Assembly: GCA_963827135.1 (NCBI GenBank)
Contig: CAWGZX010000008.1
Span: 62,001 to 126,000 of the forward strand
Length of the DNA: 64,000 bases
Reading direction: 5' to 3'
Origin: JAJRAN01 sp963827135
GTDB taxonomy: Archaea; Thermoplasmatota; Thermoplasmata; Methanomassiliicoccales; UBA472
This document shows, piece by piece, positions 10,077 through 18,777 of this stretch (position 1 is the first letter of the stretch; each line of letters begins with the position of its first letter). The notes under the pieces were generated by a model that saw nothing but the letters and a program-made list of their open reading frames with translations, had not been told where the DNA came from and did no database searches. A program made the translations under genes and the position numbers.

Positions 10077-10820
10077 ATGTCGGAGCAGAAGGCCTACGCG
10101 GAAGGCCTGATCAAGGGTTACGAGGAAGGCTTGAGGGAAGCCTGGGATGAGCTCATCTCGCTAACGAACAAGGGCTACACCAGCCGTGAGATTCAGATTC
10201 TGGCCAAGAGCCAGCGCGCGACCGTTTCCGAGAGGATCGAGCGCCGCAGGCGCAAGGTGATGGCCGACATCGAGTTCGCGGAACCGATCGAGGAGGCGCC
10301 GGCTCGGGTGCAGCCTCCAGCTATGGCCGCGCCTCCTCCCCCGGCCAAGGTCGATGTCCGACCAGGGGGCATGTACCTGCTCAAGGACGGGGGATTGGAC
10401 GGCGCCTTGGGGCTGATGACGAATACTCTCTCCCCGAACGCCAAGGGGCTGTGCATCCTCAGGACCCATCCAGATAGCGTGCGAAAGCGCTCCCCCGTCG
10501 ACCATCAGATGGTCTGGCTGACCAAGACCGAGTCCTGTTCGACCGAAGATGCCTCGGGCAAATGCGAGTTCGTCTCGCCCACGGACCTGCCCCGCCTCAA
10601 TACCATGATCAAGTCCTTCCTGACGGAGAACAAGGGAGGGACGGTGCTGCTGGAAGGGATGGAGTACCTAATCACGCAGAACGAGTTCAAGAACGTCCTG
10701 AAGTTCCTCCAGGTAATCCGGGACCAGGTCATCCTGGCCAAGGGGATCATGCTCATCCCGCTGGACCCGGGGGTGCTGGAGGAGAGGGACCTGAAGGCTC
10801 TGGAGCGGGAGATGGGCTGA
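10077..10820 (+). CDS. DUF835 domain protein
   Basis: A 247-residue soluble protein. Residues 1-65 are helical and charged (GYTSREIQILAKSQRATVSERIERRRRK), possibly a small helix-turn-helix. A proline/alanine linker follows. Residues about 100-240 match the DUF835 pattern: MYLLKDGG, GLCILRTHPDSVRK, WLTKTES, GGTVLLEGMEYLITQNEFKNVLKFLQVIRDQV. DUF835 is common in Thermoplasmata and methanogens, often attached to signalling domains, and resembles phosphate- or nucleotide-binding folds without known function. It lies 73 bases after the MoxR operon and could be read through from it or from its own promoter. Confidence 0.8.
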   Translation: MSEQKAYAEGLIKGYEEGLREAWDELISLTNKGYTSREIQILAKSQRATVSERIERRRRKVMADIEFAEPIEEAPARVQPPAMAAPPPPAKVDVRPGGMYLLKDGGLDGALGLMTNTLSPNAKGLCILRTHPDSVRKRSPVDHQMVWLTKTESCSTEDASGKCEFVSPTDLPRLNTMIKSFLTENKGGTVLLEGMEYLITQNEFKNVLKFLQVIRDQVILAKGIMLIPLDPGVLEERDLKALEREMG

Positions 10821-10883
10821 GCTGTCGCTGGGATAGATTTAAGACGGGCTCGACGGTTTTCCCGACGCGCAGGTAAGACCGCA

Positions 10884-11792
10884 ATGAGAGAGCAATTGAA
10901 GGGATTCGTCGATCTGACCAGGCTGCATTTCGGCTTCGCCTGGCCATTGCTTTTCTGCTCCGGCCTGCTCCTCGCATTCTGGCAATATGGGGGGTTCGAC
11001 GAGGTCATCCTGCTCAAGGCGATCGCCATCGGCTTCTTCGGGTTCGAGGCGGGGTTCATCCTCAACGACTACGTGGACCGCGAGTACGACAAGAGGGATG
11101 TCGAGGAGGACATGACCCGATACTGGAGGATGTTCAAGGAGCGCCCCATCCCCTCCGGGGCCATCAGCCCGAGGGCGGCCCTGCTGCTCTTCTTCCTATT
11201 CGCAGGGATCGCTATCGCCCTGATCGCCACTTTGCCATATCCCCACTCGCTCTACCTCCTCATCATCATGCTCTACGCCTACGGAGTGGAGGTCTTCTAT
11301 CAGATCAAGAAGCGGAAGCAGAGGTATCCGGTGGCACAGCTCATAGGCCGTACCGATTTCGCCTTGTTCCCGGTCGCGGGGTACCTGATGGTGGGAAGCC
11401 CTGACCTGATCGCCCTCCTCTACTTCCTGTTCTTCTACCCTTTCGCCATGGCGCACCTCGGCGCCAACGACCTCGCCGATTTCAAGAACGATCTGGCGCG
11501 CAAGATGAAGTCCGTCACCGTGCTTTATGGGCTGAGCGGCACGGCCCGCTGGGTCCTGGCATTCACCTTGCTGCACTTCTGCGCGGCGCTGCTGTTCGCG
11601 CTCTTCCTAGGGTGGCAGGTGCTGATAGGTTTCGCCATTGGGTTCGTGCTGCTAGGCATCGCGAACTATTTCATAATGAAGCGCAAGACCCCGGCCATGG
11701 GCCTCAAGTTCCTGCCGATGTTCCATGTGACCATGATCGTATACTCGGTGACGCTGATCGCGTTCGCCGCCTTCTTCGCCGACATCATCTGA
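10884..11792 (+). CDS. UbiA-family prenyltransferase
   Basis: A 302-residue integral membrane enzyme with about eight helices. The first Asp-rich motif is NDYVDREYDKRD (residues 56-67), and the second region is NDLADFKNDLARKMKSVTVLYG. Together these mark the UbiA superfamily, which joins prenyl diphosphates to an acceptor with Mg2+. Archaeal members include digeranylgeranylglyceryl phosphate synthase of lipid synthesis and heme or quinone prenyltransferases. The sequence alone does not decide the acceptor, and the neighbouring genes do not help. Confidence 0.85.
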   Translation: MREQLKGFVDLTRLHFGFAWPLLFCSGLLLAFWQYGGFDEVILLKAIAIGFFGFEAGFILNDYVDREYDKRDVEEDMTRYWRMFKERPIPSGAISPRAALLLFFLFAGIAIALIATLPYPHSLYLLIIMLYAYGVEVFYQIKKRKQRYPVAQLIGRTDFALFPVAGYLMVGSPDLIALLYFLFFYPFAMAHLGANDLADFKNDLARKMKSVTVLYGLSGTARWVLAFTLLHFCAALLFALFLGWQVLIGFAIGFVLLGIANYFIMKRKTPAMGLKFLPMFHVTMIVYSVTLIAFAAFFADII

Positions 11793-11884
11793 TCTGGAAT
11801 AAGACCACATGAAAATCAATAGCGGGCCCTAAATACAAAGGAACGGCTGCTGCGATGGACAGGACGCTGATAGGCACCCTGTAC

Positions 11885-12187
11885 CTATCTGCCCATGTAG
11901 ATCTCGATCGAGGAGACGTTGGCCGTGCCTCCGCTCTCGCTCTTCAATACCTCAGTCTCGATCTTGATGTCCCTTACCGCTGCCTCTTGTATGAACCGGT
12001 GCCTTACGATCTCAGCGACGTCGACCGCCTTGCTGATGGCCCGGCCGCGCGCCTTTATGGTCACATCCTTGCACCCGTTGTTGAATTGGGTGACCACAGC
12101 AAGCACGTAGTTCATGGTTGGCTTGTTGCCGATGTAGACCGTGTTCTCTTCGCCCACTGAAGCATTCCTGCCTGCTTTCGTAACCAT
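11885..12187 (-). CDS. albA: Alba chromatin protein
   Basis: A 100-residue DNA- and RNA-binding protein of archaeal chromatin. The start chosen gives VTKAGRNASVGEENTVYIGN, KPTMNYVLAVVTQF, and ARGRAISKAVDVAEIVRHRF, all standard Alba segments. The acetylatable lysine region at the N-terminus is not clearly of the Sulfolobus type. The frame extends upstream to 12271, with another ATG at 12226, but the extra residues have no family match. A TATA-like run at about 12197-12208 sits only 10-20 bases before the chosen ATG, which is tight for a promoter. It lies 80 bases downstream of the DUF166 gene on the same strand. Confidence 0.9.
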   Translation of the reverse strand: MVTKAGRNASVGEENTVYIGNKPTMNYVLAVVTQFNNGCKDVTIKARGRAISKAVDVAEIVRHRFIQEAAVRDIKIETEVLKSESGGTANVSSIEIYMGR

Positions 12188-12267
12188 GCCGGAGCGCCAT
12201 ATATATAGATTCTCACCCCTGGCCATCTGGCTTTTAGGGGAAGGCCTTCGGCCGTCTCCGAAGTGCC

Positions 12268-13398
12268 TCATCCCTTCCCAGGGAAGATGTACGAGGGCTT
12301 GGTCCTCCTGAATCGCTTGACCTCCTCCTCCACCTGCCTCTTCAGCTCTAGCCCCGATAGGTGCATCAGCGTGTCATCGAGGTCGGGCTCCTTGTCCATG
12401 CTCGCCAGGCAAGGATAGTGGTGATGCTTCAGCCCCGACAGCTCGATCGCCTCGTCCAGCCTAGTGCCGAGCAGCCCTTCGGCCACGAAATCTGTGCAGC
12501 CGCAGGGCGCCCCCCTCCGGACCATCGCCATGCTAACCGTCCTGCCGTCCACGCTCTCGATCTCGAGCGCGGGAGAGCCGAACCTCTTGACGAACTCGTC
12601 TATGATCGGATCGCCTGTTTCCCTCAGAGCGCAGAACGGCCGAGGGAAAGCGTACGGTACCTCTTGCTCCCGCAACAATCTTGCTAGCTTGCTCGCCTCC
12701 CCTTGGGGGAACCATGACGCGTTGTCGATGGGCGATATCACCGCCATGGCCCCGCTCATAGCTAGCAGGCCGGGTATGAGCTGGGGAGCGCTGGGATGCT
12801 CGGGAAGGAGGAGCAGGAGGTCGGCCGCGGGCAGCTCCTCGGGCATGGTGCCAGAAGGGTCGTCCAGTGGAATGGGAAGTTGCGCCGGTATCTGCGATTC
12901 CAAGACCGTCCAATGCTCAGGCGCCTTCTTGCGCACATGGTCCAGGATTCTTCTGCCCCAGGCTCCTTGCGTGACCACCAGCACGACGAAGCGGTCGTTC
13001 CGCTTTCGCTTTCGGCGCGCTCGCCCTATCCCAGGTTCGTTGGCAGACCTTTCGGTCTCGATCAAGGATTTCTCGGGCGGGTCGTCGAGCCTTCTGAGAT
13101 GGCGCAGGACCGTGCTGATAAGCTCCTCGTCCAAATCGCCTTCGATCACCAAGGCGCTGAGCTCTTTCCCCTTCTCAATGGGCTTGTTCTCCGCTTCGAT
13201 GGAGATCGAGCAACTCCCATGGTTGATGACCACGCGCTCGAAGACCTTCCTCTCTGAGGAGCTGACCCTGGAAACGCTCGCCAGGACCGGTAGATAATCG
13301 AACCCAACGCCCAGGTGGTTGGACCACTCCTCGAGGAAGGTGATTAGCTCCTCGCCATGGATCGGGCGTGGTAGCTCCAAACGTGAGCGTCTCACCAT
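12268..13398 (-). CDS. DUF166 family protein
   Basis: A 376-residue archaeal protein. The C-terminal 230 residues match DUF166: VVTQGAWGRRILDHVRKKAP, LLLLLPEHPSAPQLIPGLL, AVISPIDNASWFPQG, PRPFCALRETGDPIIDEF, RRGAPCGCTDFVAEGLLG, and HHHYPCLASMDKEPDLDDTLMH. Conserved cysteines (PFC, APCGCTD, YPCLAS) suggest metal or Fe-S binding. The first about 140 residues form a separate domain ending in an RARRKRKRN basic linker. DUF166 members are sometimes labelled thymidylate synthase, without good support. It shares its strand with gdhA upstream, 10 bases away, and alba downstream. Confidence 0.85.
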   Translation of the reverse strand: MVRRSRLELPRPIHGEELITFLEEWSNHLGVGFDYLPVLASVSRVSSSERKVFERVVINHGSCSISIEAENKPIEKGKELSALVIEGDLDEELISTVLRHLRRLDDPPEKSLIETERSANEPGIGRARRKRKRNDRFVVLVVTQGAWGRRILDHVRKKAPEHWTVLESQIPAQLPIPLDDPSGTMPEELPAADLLLLLPEHPSAPQLIPGLLAMSGAMAVISPIDNASWFPQGEASKLARLLREQEVPYAFPRPFCALRETGDPIIDEFVKRFGSPALEIESVDGRTVSMAMVRRGAPCGCTDFVAEGLLGTRLDEAIELSGLKHHHYPCLASMDKEPDLDDTLMHLSGLELKRQVEEEVKRFRRTKPSYIFPGKG

Positions 13399-13408
13399 CG
13401 TCCAAGGC

Positions 13409-14674
13409 TCAAGGATAGATTCCCCTGAGCTCCAGCGCTCGGGCCACCTCGCCCACGGCGAGCATATAGGCGGCTGTGCGCATGTCCACCTTCATCTCCT
13501 TGGCGATGGTGTAGACGCAACCGAAGGCGTTGGTCATAATGGCCCTCAGCCTCTCCTTGATCTCGTCCACGTTCCAGAAGAAAAACTGCAGGTCTTGCAC
13601 CCATTCGAAGTAGGAGACGGTGACGCCCCCGGCGTTTGCCAGGATGTCGGGTATTACCATGATGCCCTTGTCGTAAAGAACCTCGTCCGCCTCGGGGGTG
13701 GTGGGGCCGTTGGCGCCCTCGGCCACGATCTTGGCCTTGATCCTTTTGGCGTTCTCTGCGGTGATTACATTCTCCATGGCCGCGGGAACCAGGATGTCGA
13801 CATTGAGCTCAAGCAGGTCCTGGTTGCTTATTTGCTTGCTTCCAGGGTAGCCCACCACGCTTCCTCCGTTCTTCTTATATTCCGATATCCGGACCGGGAG
13901 CAGACCTTTGGCGTCGTAGATGCCACCTGAGGAGTCGCTCACGGCGACCACCTTGCAGCCCGCCTCCTGCTGCAACAGCCTTGCTACGTGCCATCCCACG
14001 TTTCCGAATCCCTGAACTGCTACTGTGGCGTCATGGACGTCCATCTTCAGGACCTTACAAGCCTCTTGGATGACGTACATAACGCTTCTGGAGGATGCCT
14101 CCTCCCTTCCTTGCGAACCTCCTATCTGGATGGGCTTGCCGGTGACCACCCCGGGGACCGAGTGCCCCACATTCATGGAGTAAGTATCCATAATCCAGGC
14201 CATGGTCTGGGCGTCCGTGTAGACGTCCGGCGCAGGTATGTCTTCCTGCGGACCGATGATGATGGAGATCTCGCAGGCATAGCGCCTGGTCACGCGTTCC
14301 AGCTCGCTCCGGCTCAGCTTCTTGACGTCGCAGGCCACGCCCCCGTACGCCCCTCCGTAAGGGATCCCGACCACGGCGCACTTCCAGGTCATCCACATGG
14401 ATAGTGCCCTGACGTCATCCAAGGTGATGTCGGGGTGATACCTTATGCCGCCCTTGCATGGCCCGCGGACCGACGAGTGCTGCACCCTGAAGCCGTGGAA
14501 CATACGTATGGACCCGTCATCCATCTTGACTGGGAAGTTGACGCCCAGCTCTCGCCGGGGCGTCTTGAGCACATCTATGATGCCCTCGTTCAGGCCCATC
14601 ATCCGGCCCACTCGCTCGACATGCTGTCTGGCCAACTTGTAAGGGTTATGGACGCTCATATGTTCGCCCATCAT
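13409..14674 (-). CDS. glutamate dehydrogenase-family protein with Tyr in place of the catalytic Lys
   Basis: A 421-residue member of the Glu/Leu/Phe/Val dehydrogenase family. Family features are present: GPCKGGIRYHPDI, ALSMWMTWKCAVVGIPYGG, APDVYTDAQTMAWIMDTYS, and the NAD(P) fold VAVQGFGNVGWHVARLL. The signature that normally reads PYGGAKGG reads PYGGAYGG, with Tyr110 replacing the catalytic lysine. The codon is TAC, two changes away from either Lys codon, so one base error cannot explain it. Substrate-carboxylate lysines (CKGG, TWKC) and the Asp of APDV remain. Either catalysis is altered or lost, or this is a paralogue with another role. ATG at 14659 is an alternative start. Confidence 0.85.
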   Translation of the reverse strand: MMGEHMSVHNPYKLARQHVERVGRMMGLNEGIIDVLKTPRRELGVNFPVKMDDGSIRMFHGFRVQHSSVRGPCKGGIRYHPDITLDDVRALSMWMTWKCAVVGIPYGGAYGGVACDVKKLSRSELERVTRRYACEISIIIGPQEDIPAPDVYTDAQTMAWIMDTYSMNVGHSVPGVVTGKPIQIGGSQGREEASSRSVMYVIQEACKVLKMDVHDATVAVQGFGNVGWHVARLLQQEAGCKVVAVSDSSGGIYDAKGLLPVRISEYKKNGGSVVGYPGSKQISNQDLLELNVDILVPAAMENVITAENAKRIKAKIVAEGANGPTTPEADEVLYDKGIMVIPDILANAGGVTVSYFEWVQDLQFFFWNVDEIKERLRAIMTNAFGCVYTIAKEMKVDMRTAAYMLAVGEVARALELRGIYP

Positions 14675-14825
14675 ACCGAAGGGAGTCCTTGGTATATGAG
14701 TATGAAGGAGGACCGGAGATGTCTGGCTGTTTTCTTGATTGAGCGCGCTTGGGTGGAGGAAAAGACAAGGTAGCCGTGGATTTCGGATGGTTTATTAGCC
14801 ATGGTACGTCAATTGCACGGAGGAC

Positions 14826-16538
14826 ATGCGCAACTCGGACATCGCCGCCATTCTCGAGGAGGTGGCCGACCTGCTCGAGCTAAAGGCGGTCGCCTTCAAA
14901 CCCAACGCCTATCGAAAGGCGGCTCGCAGCGTCAGGGAGATGGGGCAGGAGCTCGAGGAATATCGTAAGAAGGAGGACCTCCGCGCCATACCAGGAGTGG
15001 GCGAGGCGATCGCCAAGAAGGTCGAGGAGATCCTGGACACAGGGAGGCTCAGATACCTCGACGAAATGAAGGAGGAGTTGCCGGCTGGCCTGTTGCAGCT
15101 CATGGAGGTGCCCGACATCGGCCCCAAGACCGCCATGCGATTGTACAAGGAGCTGAGGATCACCAACCTGCACGAGCTGAAGGCGGCAGCCGGGGCGCAC
15201 CAGATCCGCGAGCTGAAGGGGTTCGGCGAGAAATCGGAGGAGCGGGTGCTGCAGGGAATCGCCCTCCTGGAAAGGAGGAGCGGGAGGATGCTGCTTGGAT
15301 ATGCCTATCCCACCGCGGAGAGGATGAGGTCATACATCCAGGAAAAGGCCGGGCTCAAGCTCATCAGCCTGGGGGGGTCCTTGCGGCGCATGAAGGAGAC
15401 CATAGGGGACGTGGACCTGCTAGCTGGCAGCAAGGACGCGGGGAAGGTCATGGACGTCTTCGCCTCCTATCCGGAGGTGGAGGAGGTGCTCGAGCGCGGA
15501 ACGACAAAATCCGTGGTGAGGCTCAAGGACGGCACCCAGGTGGACCTCAGGGTGGTCAAGGAGGAGGAATACGGGGCGGCGCTGCAGTACTTCACTGGCA
15601 ACAAGGAGCATAACGTAGAGCTGCGCTCCATGGCCATCGACAAGGGGATGAAGCTAAACGAGTACGGGCTCTTCATGAAGGACACGAACAAGGTCGTGGC
15701 CAGGGAGAGGGAGGAGGACATCTACCGAGCGCTCGGATTGGAGGTCATGCCGCCGGAGCTGCGAGAGAACCGGGGCGAGATCCAGGCGGCCATGCGAGGC
15801 AGGCTCCCTAGACCGATCGACCTCAGCGACATCAAGGGCGACTTCCACGTCCACACCTTGGCCAGCGACGGCTCGGCCACCATCGAGGAGATCGCCTTCG
15901 CCGCCAAGCGCAAGAGGTACGAGTACGTGGGGATCACCGACCACTCCCAGAGCCTAGGCGTGGCCAATGGCCTCAGCGTCGAGCGCTTGCTTGGCAATAT
16001 GGACATCGCCCGCAACATTACGGAGAGGGTGGAGGGCGTCAAGGTCCTGATCGGCGCCGAGGTGGAGATCCTCGAGGACGGATCCCTTGATTACCCAGAT
16101 GACGTTCTGGAGAGGCTCGATTACGTCATCGGCGCGGTTCATTCTAAGTTCAAGATGTCAGAAAGCGAGATGACCAAGAGGCTGCTAACGGCCATGTCCA
16201 ATGACCATCTTACCATCCTCGCCCACCCTACTGGGAGGGTATTGGAGCAGAGGGAACCCTACCTCTTCGGTAAGGACGAGGTCTTCCAGGCGGCCAAGGA
16301 CAACGAAGTATGCCTGGAGCTGAACGCCTACGTGGAGAGGCTGGACCTCAGCGATGTGGATTGCATGAAGGCCAAGGAAATAGGGGCCAAGGTGGCCATA
16401 GGCACAGACGCCCACTCCCTTTCACAAATGGACTACATGCTTTATGGCGTCGCGACCGCGAGGAGAGGCTGGCTCGAGCCTAAGGACTTGCTCAACTGCC
16501 TTTCTCTACCGGAACTGGTCGATTTCCTTAGGCAATAG
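14826..16538 (+). CDS. polX: family X DNA polymerase with PHP domain
   Basis: A 570-residue repair polymerase. Residues 1-150 hold helix-hairpin-helix segments (IPGVGEAIAKKVEEIL, VPDIGPKTAMRLYKEL, LKGFGEKSEERVLQG). The polymerase palm has SLGGSLRRMKETIGDVDLLAGS with the GDVD metal-binding aspartates. The C-terminal PHP domain starts near residue 337 with FHVHTLASDGSATIEE and continues with VGITDHSQS, ILAHPTGR and GTDAHS, so its metal ligands look intact, as in bacterial PolX with 3'-5' exonuclease activity. GGAGG precedes the ATG. It is divergent from gdhA, and the AMP-pathway genes follow on the same strand after 56 bases. Confidence 0.93.
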   Translation: MRNSDIAAILEEVADLLELKAVAFKPNAYRKAARSVREMGQELEEYRKKEDLRAIPGVGEAIAKKVEEILDTGRLRYLDEMKEELPAGLLQLMEVPDIGPKTAMRLYKELRITNLHELKAAAGAHQIRELKGFGEKSEERVLQGIALLERRSGRMLLGYAYPTAERMRSYIQEKAGLKLISLGGSLRRMKETIGDVDLLAGSKDAGKVMDVFASYPEVEEVLERGTTKSVVRLKDGTQVDLRVVKEEEYGAALQYFTGNKEHNVELRSMAIDKGMKLNEYGLFMKDTNKVVAREREEDIYRALGLEVMPPELRENRGEIQAAMRGRLPRPIDLSDIKGDFHVHTLASDGSATIEEIAFAAKRKRYEYVGITDHSQSLGVANGLSVERLLGNMDIARNITERVEGVKVLIGAEVEILEDGSLDYPDDVLERLDYVIGAVHSKFKMSESEMTKRLLTAMSNDHLTILAHPTGRVLEQREPYLFGKDEVFQAAKDNEVCLELNAYVERLDLSDVDCMKAKEIGAKVAIGTDAHSLSQMDYMLYGVATARRGWLEPKDLLNCLSLPELVDFLRQ

Positions 16539-16594
16539 ACCGCCAGACAACGTTTATCAGGGGCAAGCTGGATACGCTACCCTTGGTGTAGGAA

Positions 16595-17521
16595 TTGAGC
16601 ATCGACGACGTCGCCGCAAGCATCAGGTCCATGGAGATCCGTGGAGCCGCGGAGATAGCCAGGAGGGCCGCGGAGGCATTGAGGGAGGAGGCCGTGTCCT
16701 ATCATGGCGCCGATGCGCAGGAGCTCTGGACCAGGATGCAGAAGGGGAAGGTGACCCTACTGGCCTCGCGCCCCACCGCGGTCTCCCTCTGGAACGGCGT
16801 ACAGTCGGTCTTCAAGGGCACCTCACCGGAGATGGAGGCCGAGGCGCTGCGCCGGACCATAGTCTCCAACGCCGACGCCTTCATCAGGCGCTCGAAGGAG
16901 GCGGTGGATATCATCGGCCACATCGGCTCGAAAAGGATCCGGGACGGCGACAGGGTGCTCACCCATTGCAATTCCAAGGCCGCGCTGAGCGTGATAATCC
17001 AGGCGCACAAGGACGGCAAGAGGATCGAGGCCTTCGTCACCGAGTCCAGGCCTTGGAGGCAGGGACTGCTGACCGCAAGGGACCTGGCCAAGGTAGGCAT
17101 CAGACCGAATTTGATCGTCGATTCTGCAGCCCGATGGCTGATGAAGGACGTGGACGTCGTGGTGGTCGGGGCCGACACCATCTGTTCCAATGGCGCCCTC
17201 ATCAACAAGATCGGGACCTCCCAGATCGCCCTGGCGGCGCACGAGGCCCGAGTTCCCTTCCTGGTGGCTGCGGAGACCTTCAAGTTCTCGCCCAAGACCA
17301 TGTACGGAGAGCTGGTGGAGATCGAGGAACGAGGTTCGTCCGAGGTCGTCAGGCCGGACGAGGTCCCGGAGGGGACGAGGGTCCTCAATCCGGTCTTCGA
17401 CGCCACGCCTCCCGAATACATAGACGCCATCATCACTGAGGTGGGGGTCGTTCCGCCCTCCGCAGCCTATGAGATCATCGTCAAGGAATTGGGGCATGAG
17501 TTCATATTCGAGAGGAACTAG
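16595..17521 (+). CDS. ribose-1,5-bisphosphate isomerase
   Basis: A 308-residue member of the eIF2B-like/MtnA family. It converts ribose-1,5-bisphosphate to ribulose-1,5-bisphosphate, the RuBisCO substrate. The proposed catalytic cysteine lies in LTHCNSKAALSVI (about residue 127) and the aspartate in VVGADTICSNGALINKIGT (about residue 193). SRPWRQG matches the phosphate-binding loop. It starts with TTG; GTAGGAA lies just upstream. The RuBisCO gene starts 11 bases after its stop and AMP phosphorylase follows, giving all three enzymes of the archaeal AMP route in one operon. That context favours this function over methylthioribose-1-phosphate isomerase. Confidence 0.93.
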   Translation: MSIDDVAASIRSMEIRGAAEIARRAAEALREEAVSYHGADAQELWTRMQKGKVTLLASRPTAVSLWNGVQSVFKGTSPEMEAEALRRTIVSNADAFIRRSKEAVDIIGHIGSKRIRDGDRVLTHCNSKAALSVIIQAHKDGKRIEAFVTESRPWRQGLLTARDLAKVGIRPNLIVDSAARWLMKDVDVVVVGADTICSNGALINKIGTSQIALAAHEARVPFLVAAETFKFSPKTMYGELVEIEERGSSEVVRPDEVPEGTRVLNPVFDATPPEYIDAIITEVGVVPPSAAYEIIVKELGHEFIFERN

Positions 17522-17532
17522 GGAGTGAGAGC

Positions 17533-18777
17533 GTGGAATATTCAGATAAGTATCTGCATCTAGGAGAGAAGGTCGATCTGGACGCAAATGTAGTCTGCGT
17601 CTATCGTGTGAGGACCGACCTGCCCATGAAGACCGCCGCCGCGGCTATCGCCACCGAGCAGTCCACTGGGACTTGGACGAATGTCTCGACCTTGGACGAG
17701 AAGATCTTCATGGCTTACAGCGGCAAGGTCATCGACATCAAGGGGGACAGGTGCACCATTGCTTTCCCGGTGGAGGACTTCTCCCTGGACATCGGGGGCG
17801 TCCCCCAGATAATGTCGGTGATCTGCGGCAACCTGTTCGGATTGGACGCGCTGCAGGGCGTTCGCTTGGAGGATTGCGTCTTCCCAAAGAGCATGATCAA
17901 GGAGTTCAAGGGGCCGAAGTTCGGCATAGCTGGCTTGCGCAAGGCCTTGAAGCGCCCGGAGAAGCCCCTTGTGGGCACGATCGTCAAGCCCAAGATCGGC
18001 CTCTCTCCCCAAGGCTATCATGATTACATCTACGACGCGGGTTTGGGCGGCCTTACCAATGGCAAGGACGACGAGACCTTGAGCAACCAGAGGTTCTGCC
18101 CCCTCGAGGACAGGGTGGTGGCGATTGCCGAGGCCATCGACGAGGTCAAGCGGGAAACTGGCCATCGCATGATGCATGCCATCAATGTGACCACCCGAGG
18201 GGATAGGATCCTAGAGGTGGCGGACAGAGCCCAGGAGCTGGGGGCGACCGAGCTGATGGTGGACGTGCTCACCGCCGGCTTCGCGGCCGTCCAGGTGCTC
18301 GCGGAAGATCCATCCATCAAGCTGCCGATCCACGTCCACAGGACTTTCCACGCTGCCTTCACCCGCGACCCCTATCACGGGGTCGCCTGGAGCGTCTTTG
18401 CTAGGCTTGCAAGGATGTGCGGGGGCGACGCTTTGCATATCGGCACGTTCGGCGTGGGCAAGATGCATAGCGATGCCAAGGAGGACCTGGCCTCGCAGAA
18501 GGCCTGCACCGAGCCCATGGGCAGGCTCAAGCCGGTAATGAGCGTCTGCTCCGGGGGCGTGCATCCCGGGCTCGTGGAGAAGCTGGTCAAGATCGGGGGA
18601 AAGGACATCCAGATACAGGCGGGAGGCGGGGTCTCAGGGCATCCTAAGGGGGTCCGAGGGGGCGCCATGGCCCTGTCACAGGCCGTCGACGCGGCATCGG
18701 CCGGCATCCCGATCAAGTTGTATGCCAAGGACCACGCGGAGCTGCGAATGGCACTAGAGAAGTGGGGATCGAGATGA
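17533..18777 (+). CDS. rbcL: form III ribulose-1,5-bisphosphate carboxylase large chain
   Basis: A 414-residue RuBisCO, probably of archaeal form III, acting in nucleotide salvage rather than the Calvin cycle. Active-site elements are present: EQSTGTWT and GNLFGLDALQGVRLED in the N-terminal domain, the base Lys152 in IVKPKIGL, carbamylated Lys178 in GKDDE, HVHRTFHAAFTR, loop-6 Lys310 in GVGKMHS, CSGGVHPG and QAGGGVSGHPKG. The four residues before GKDDE read GLTN, where most forms have an Asp and hydrophobic residues. GTG start with GGGAGTGA upstream. The stop overlaps the AMP phosphorylase start as ATGA. Products are expected to be two 3-phosphoglycerates. Confidence 0.93.
   Translation: MEYSDKYLHLGEKVDLDANVVCVYRVRTDLPMKTAAAAIATEQSTGTWTNVSTLDEKIFMAYSGKVIDIKGDRCTIAFPVEDFSLDIGGVPQIMSVICGNLFGLDALQGVRLEDCVFPKSMIKEFKGPKFGIAGLRKALKRPEKPLVGTIVKPKIGLSPQGYHDYIYDAGLGGLTNGKDDETLSNQRFCPLEDRVVAIAEAIDEVKRETGHRMMHAINVTTRGDRILEVADRAQELGATELMVDVLTAGFAAVQVLAEDPSIKLPIHVHRTFHAAFTRDPYHGVAWSVFARLARMCGGDALHIGTFGVGKMHSDAKEDLASQKACTEPMGRLKPVMSVCSGGVHPGLVEKLVKIGGKDIQIQAGGGVSGHPKGVRGGAMALSQAVDAASAGIPIKLYAKDHAELRMALEKWGSR

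Noticed and set aside
16444..17439. 331-residue frame overlapping the ribose-1,5-bisphosphate isomerase gene
   Set aside because: Shifted reading of the real gene, rich in Gly and Arg, without recognisable domain.
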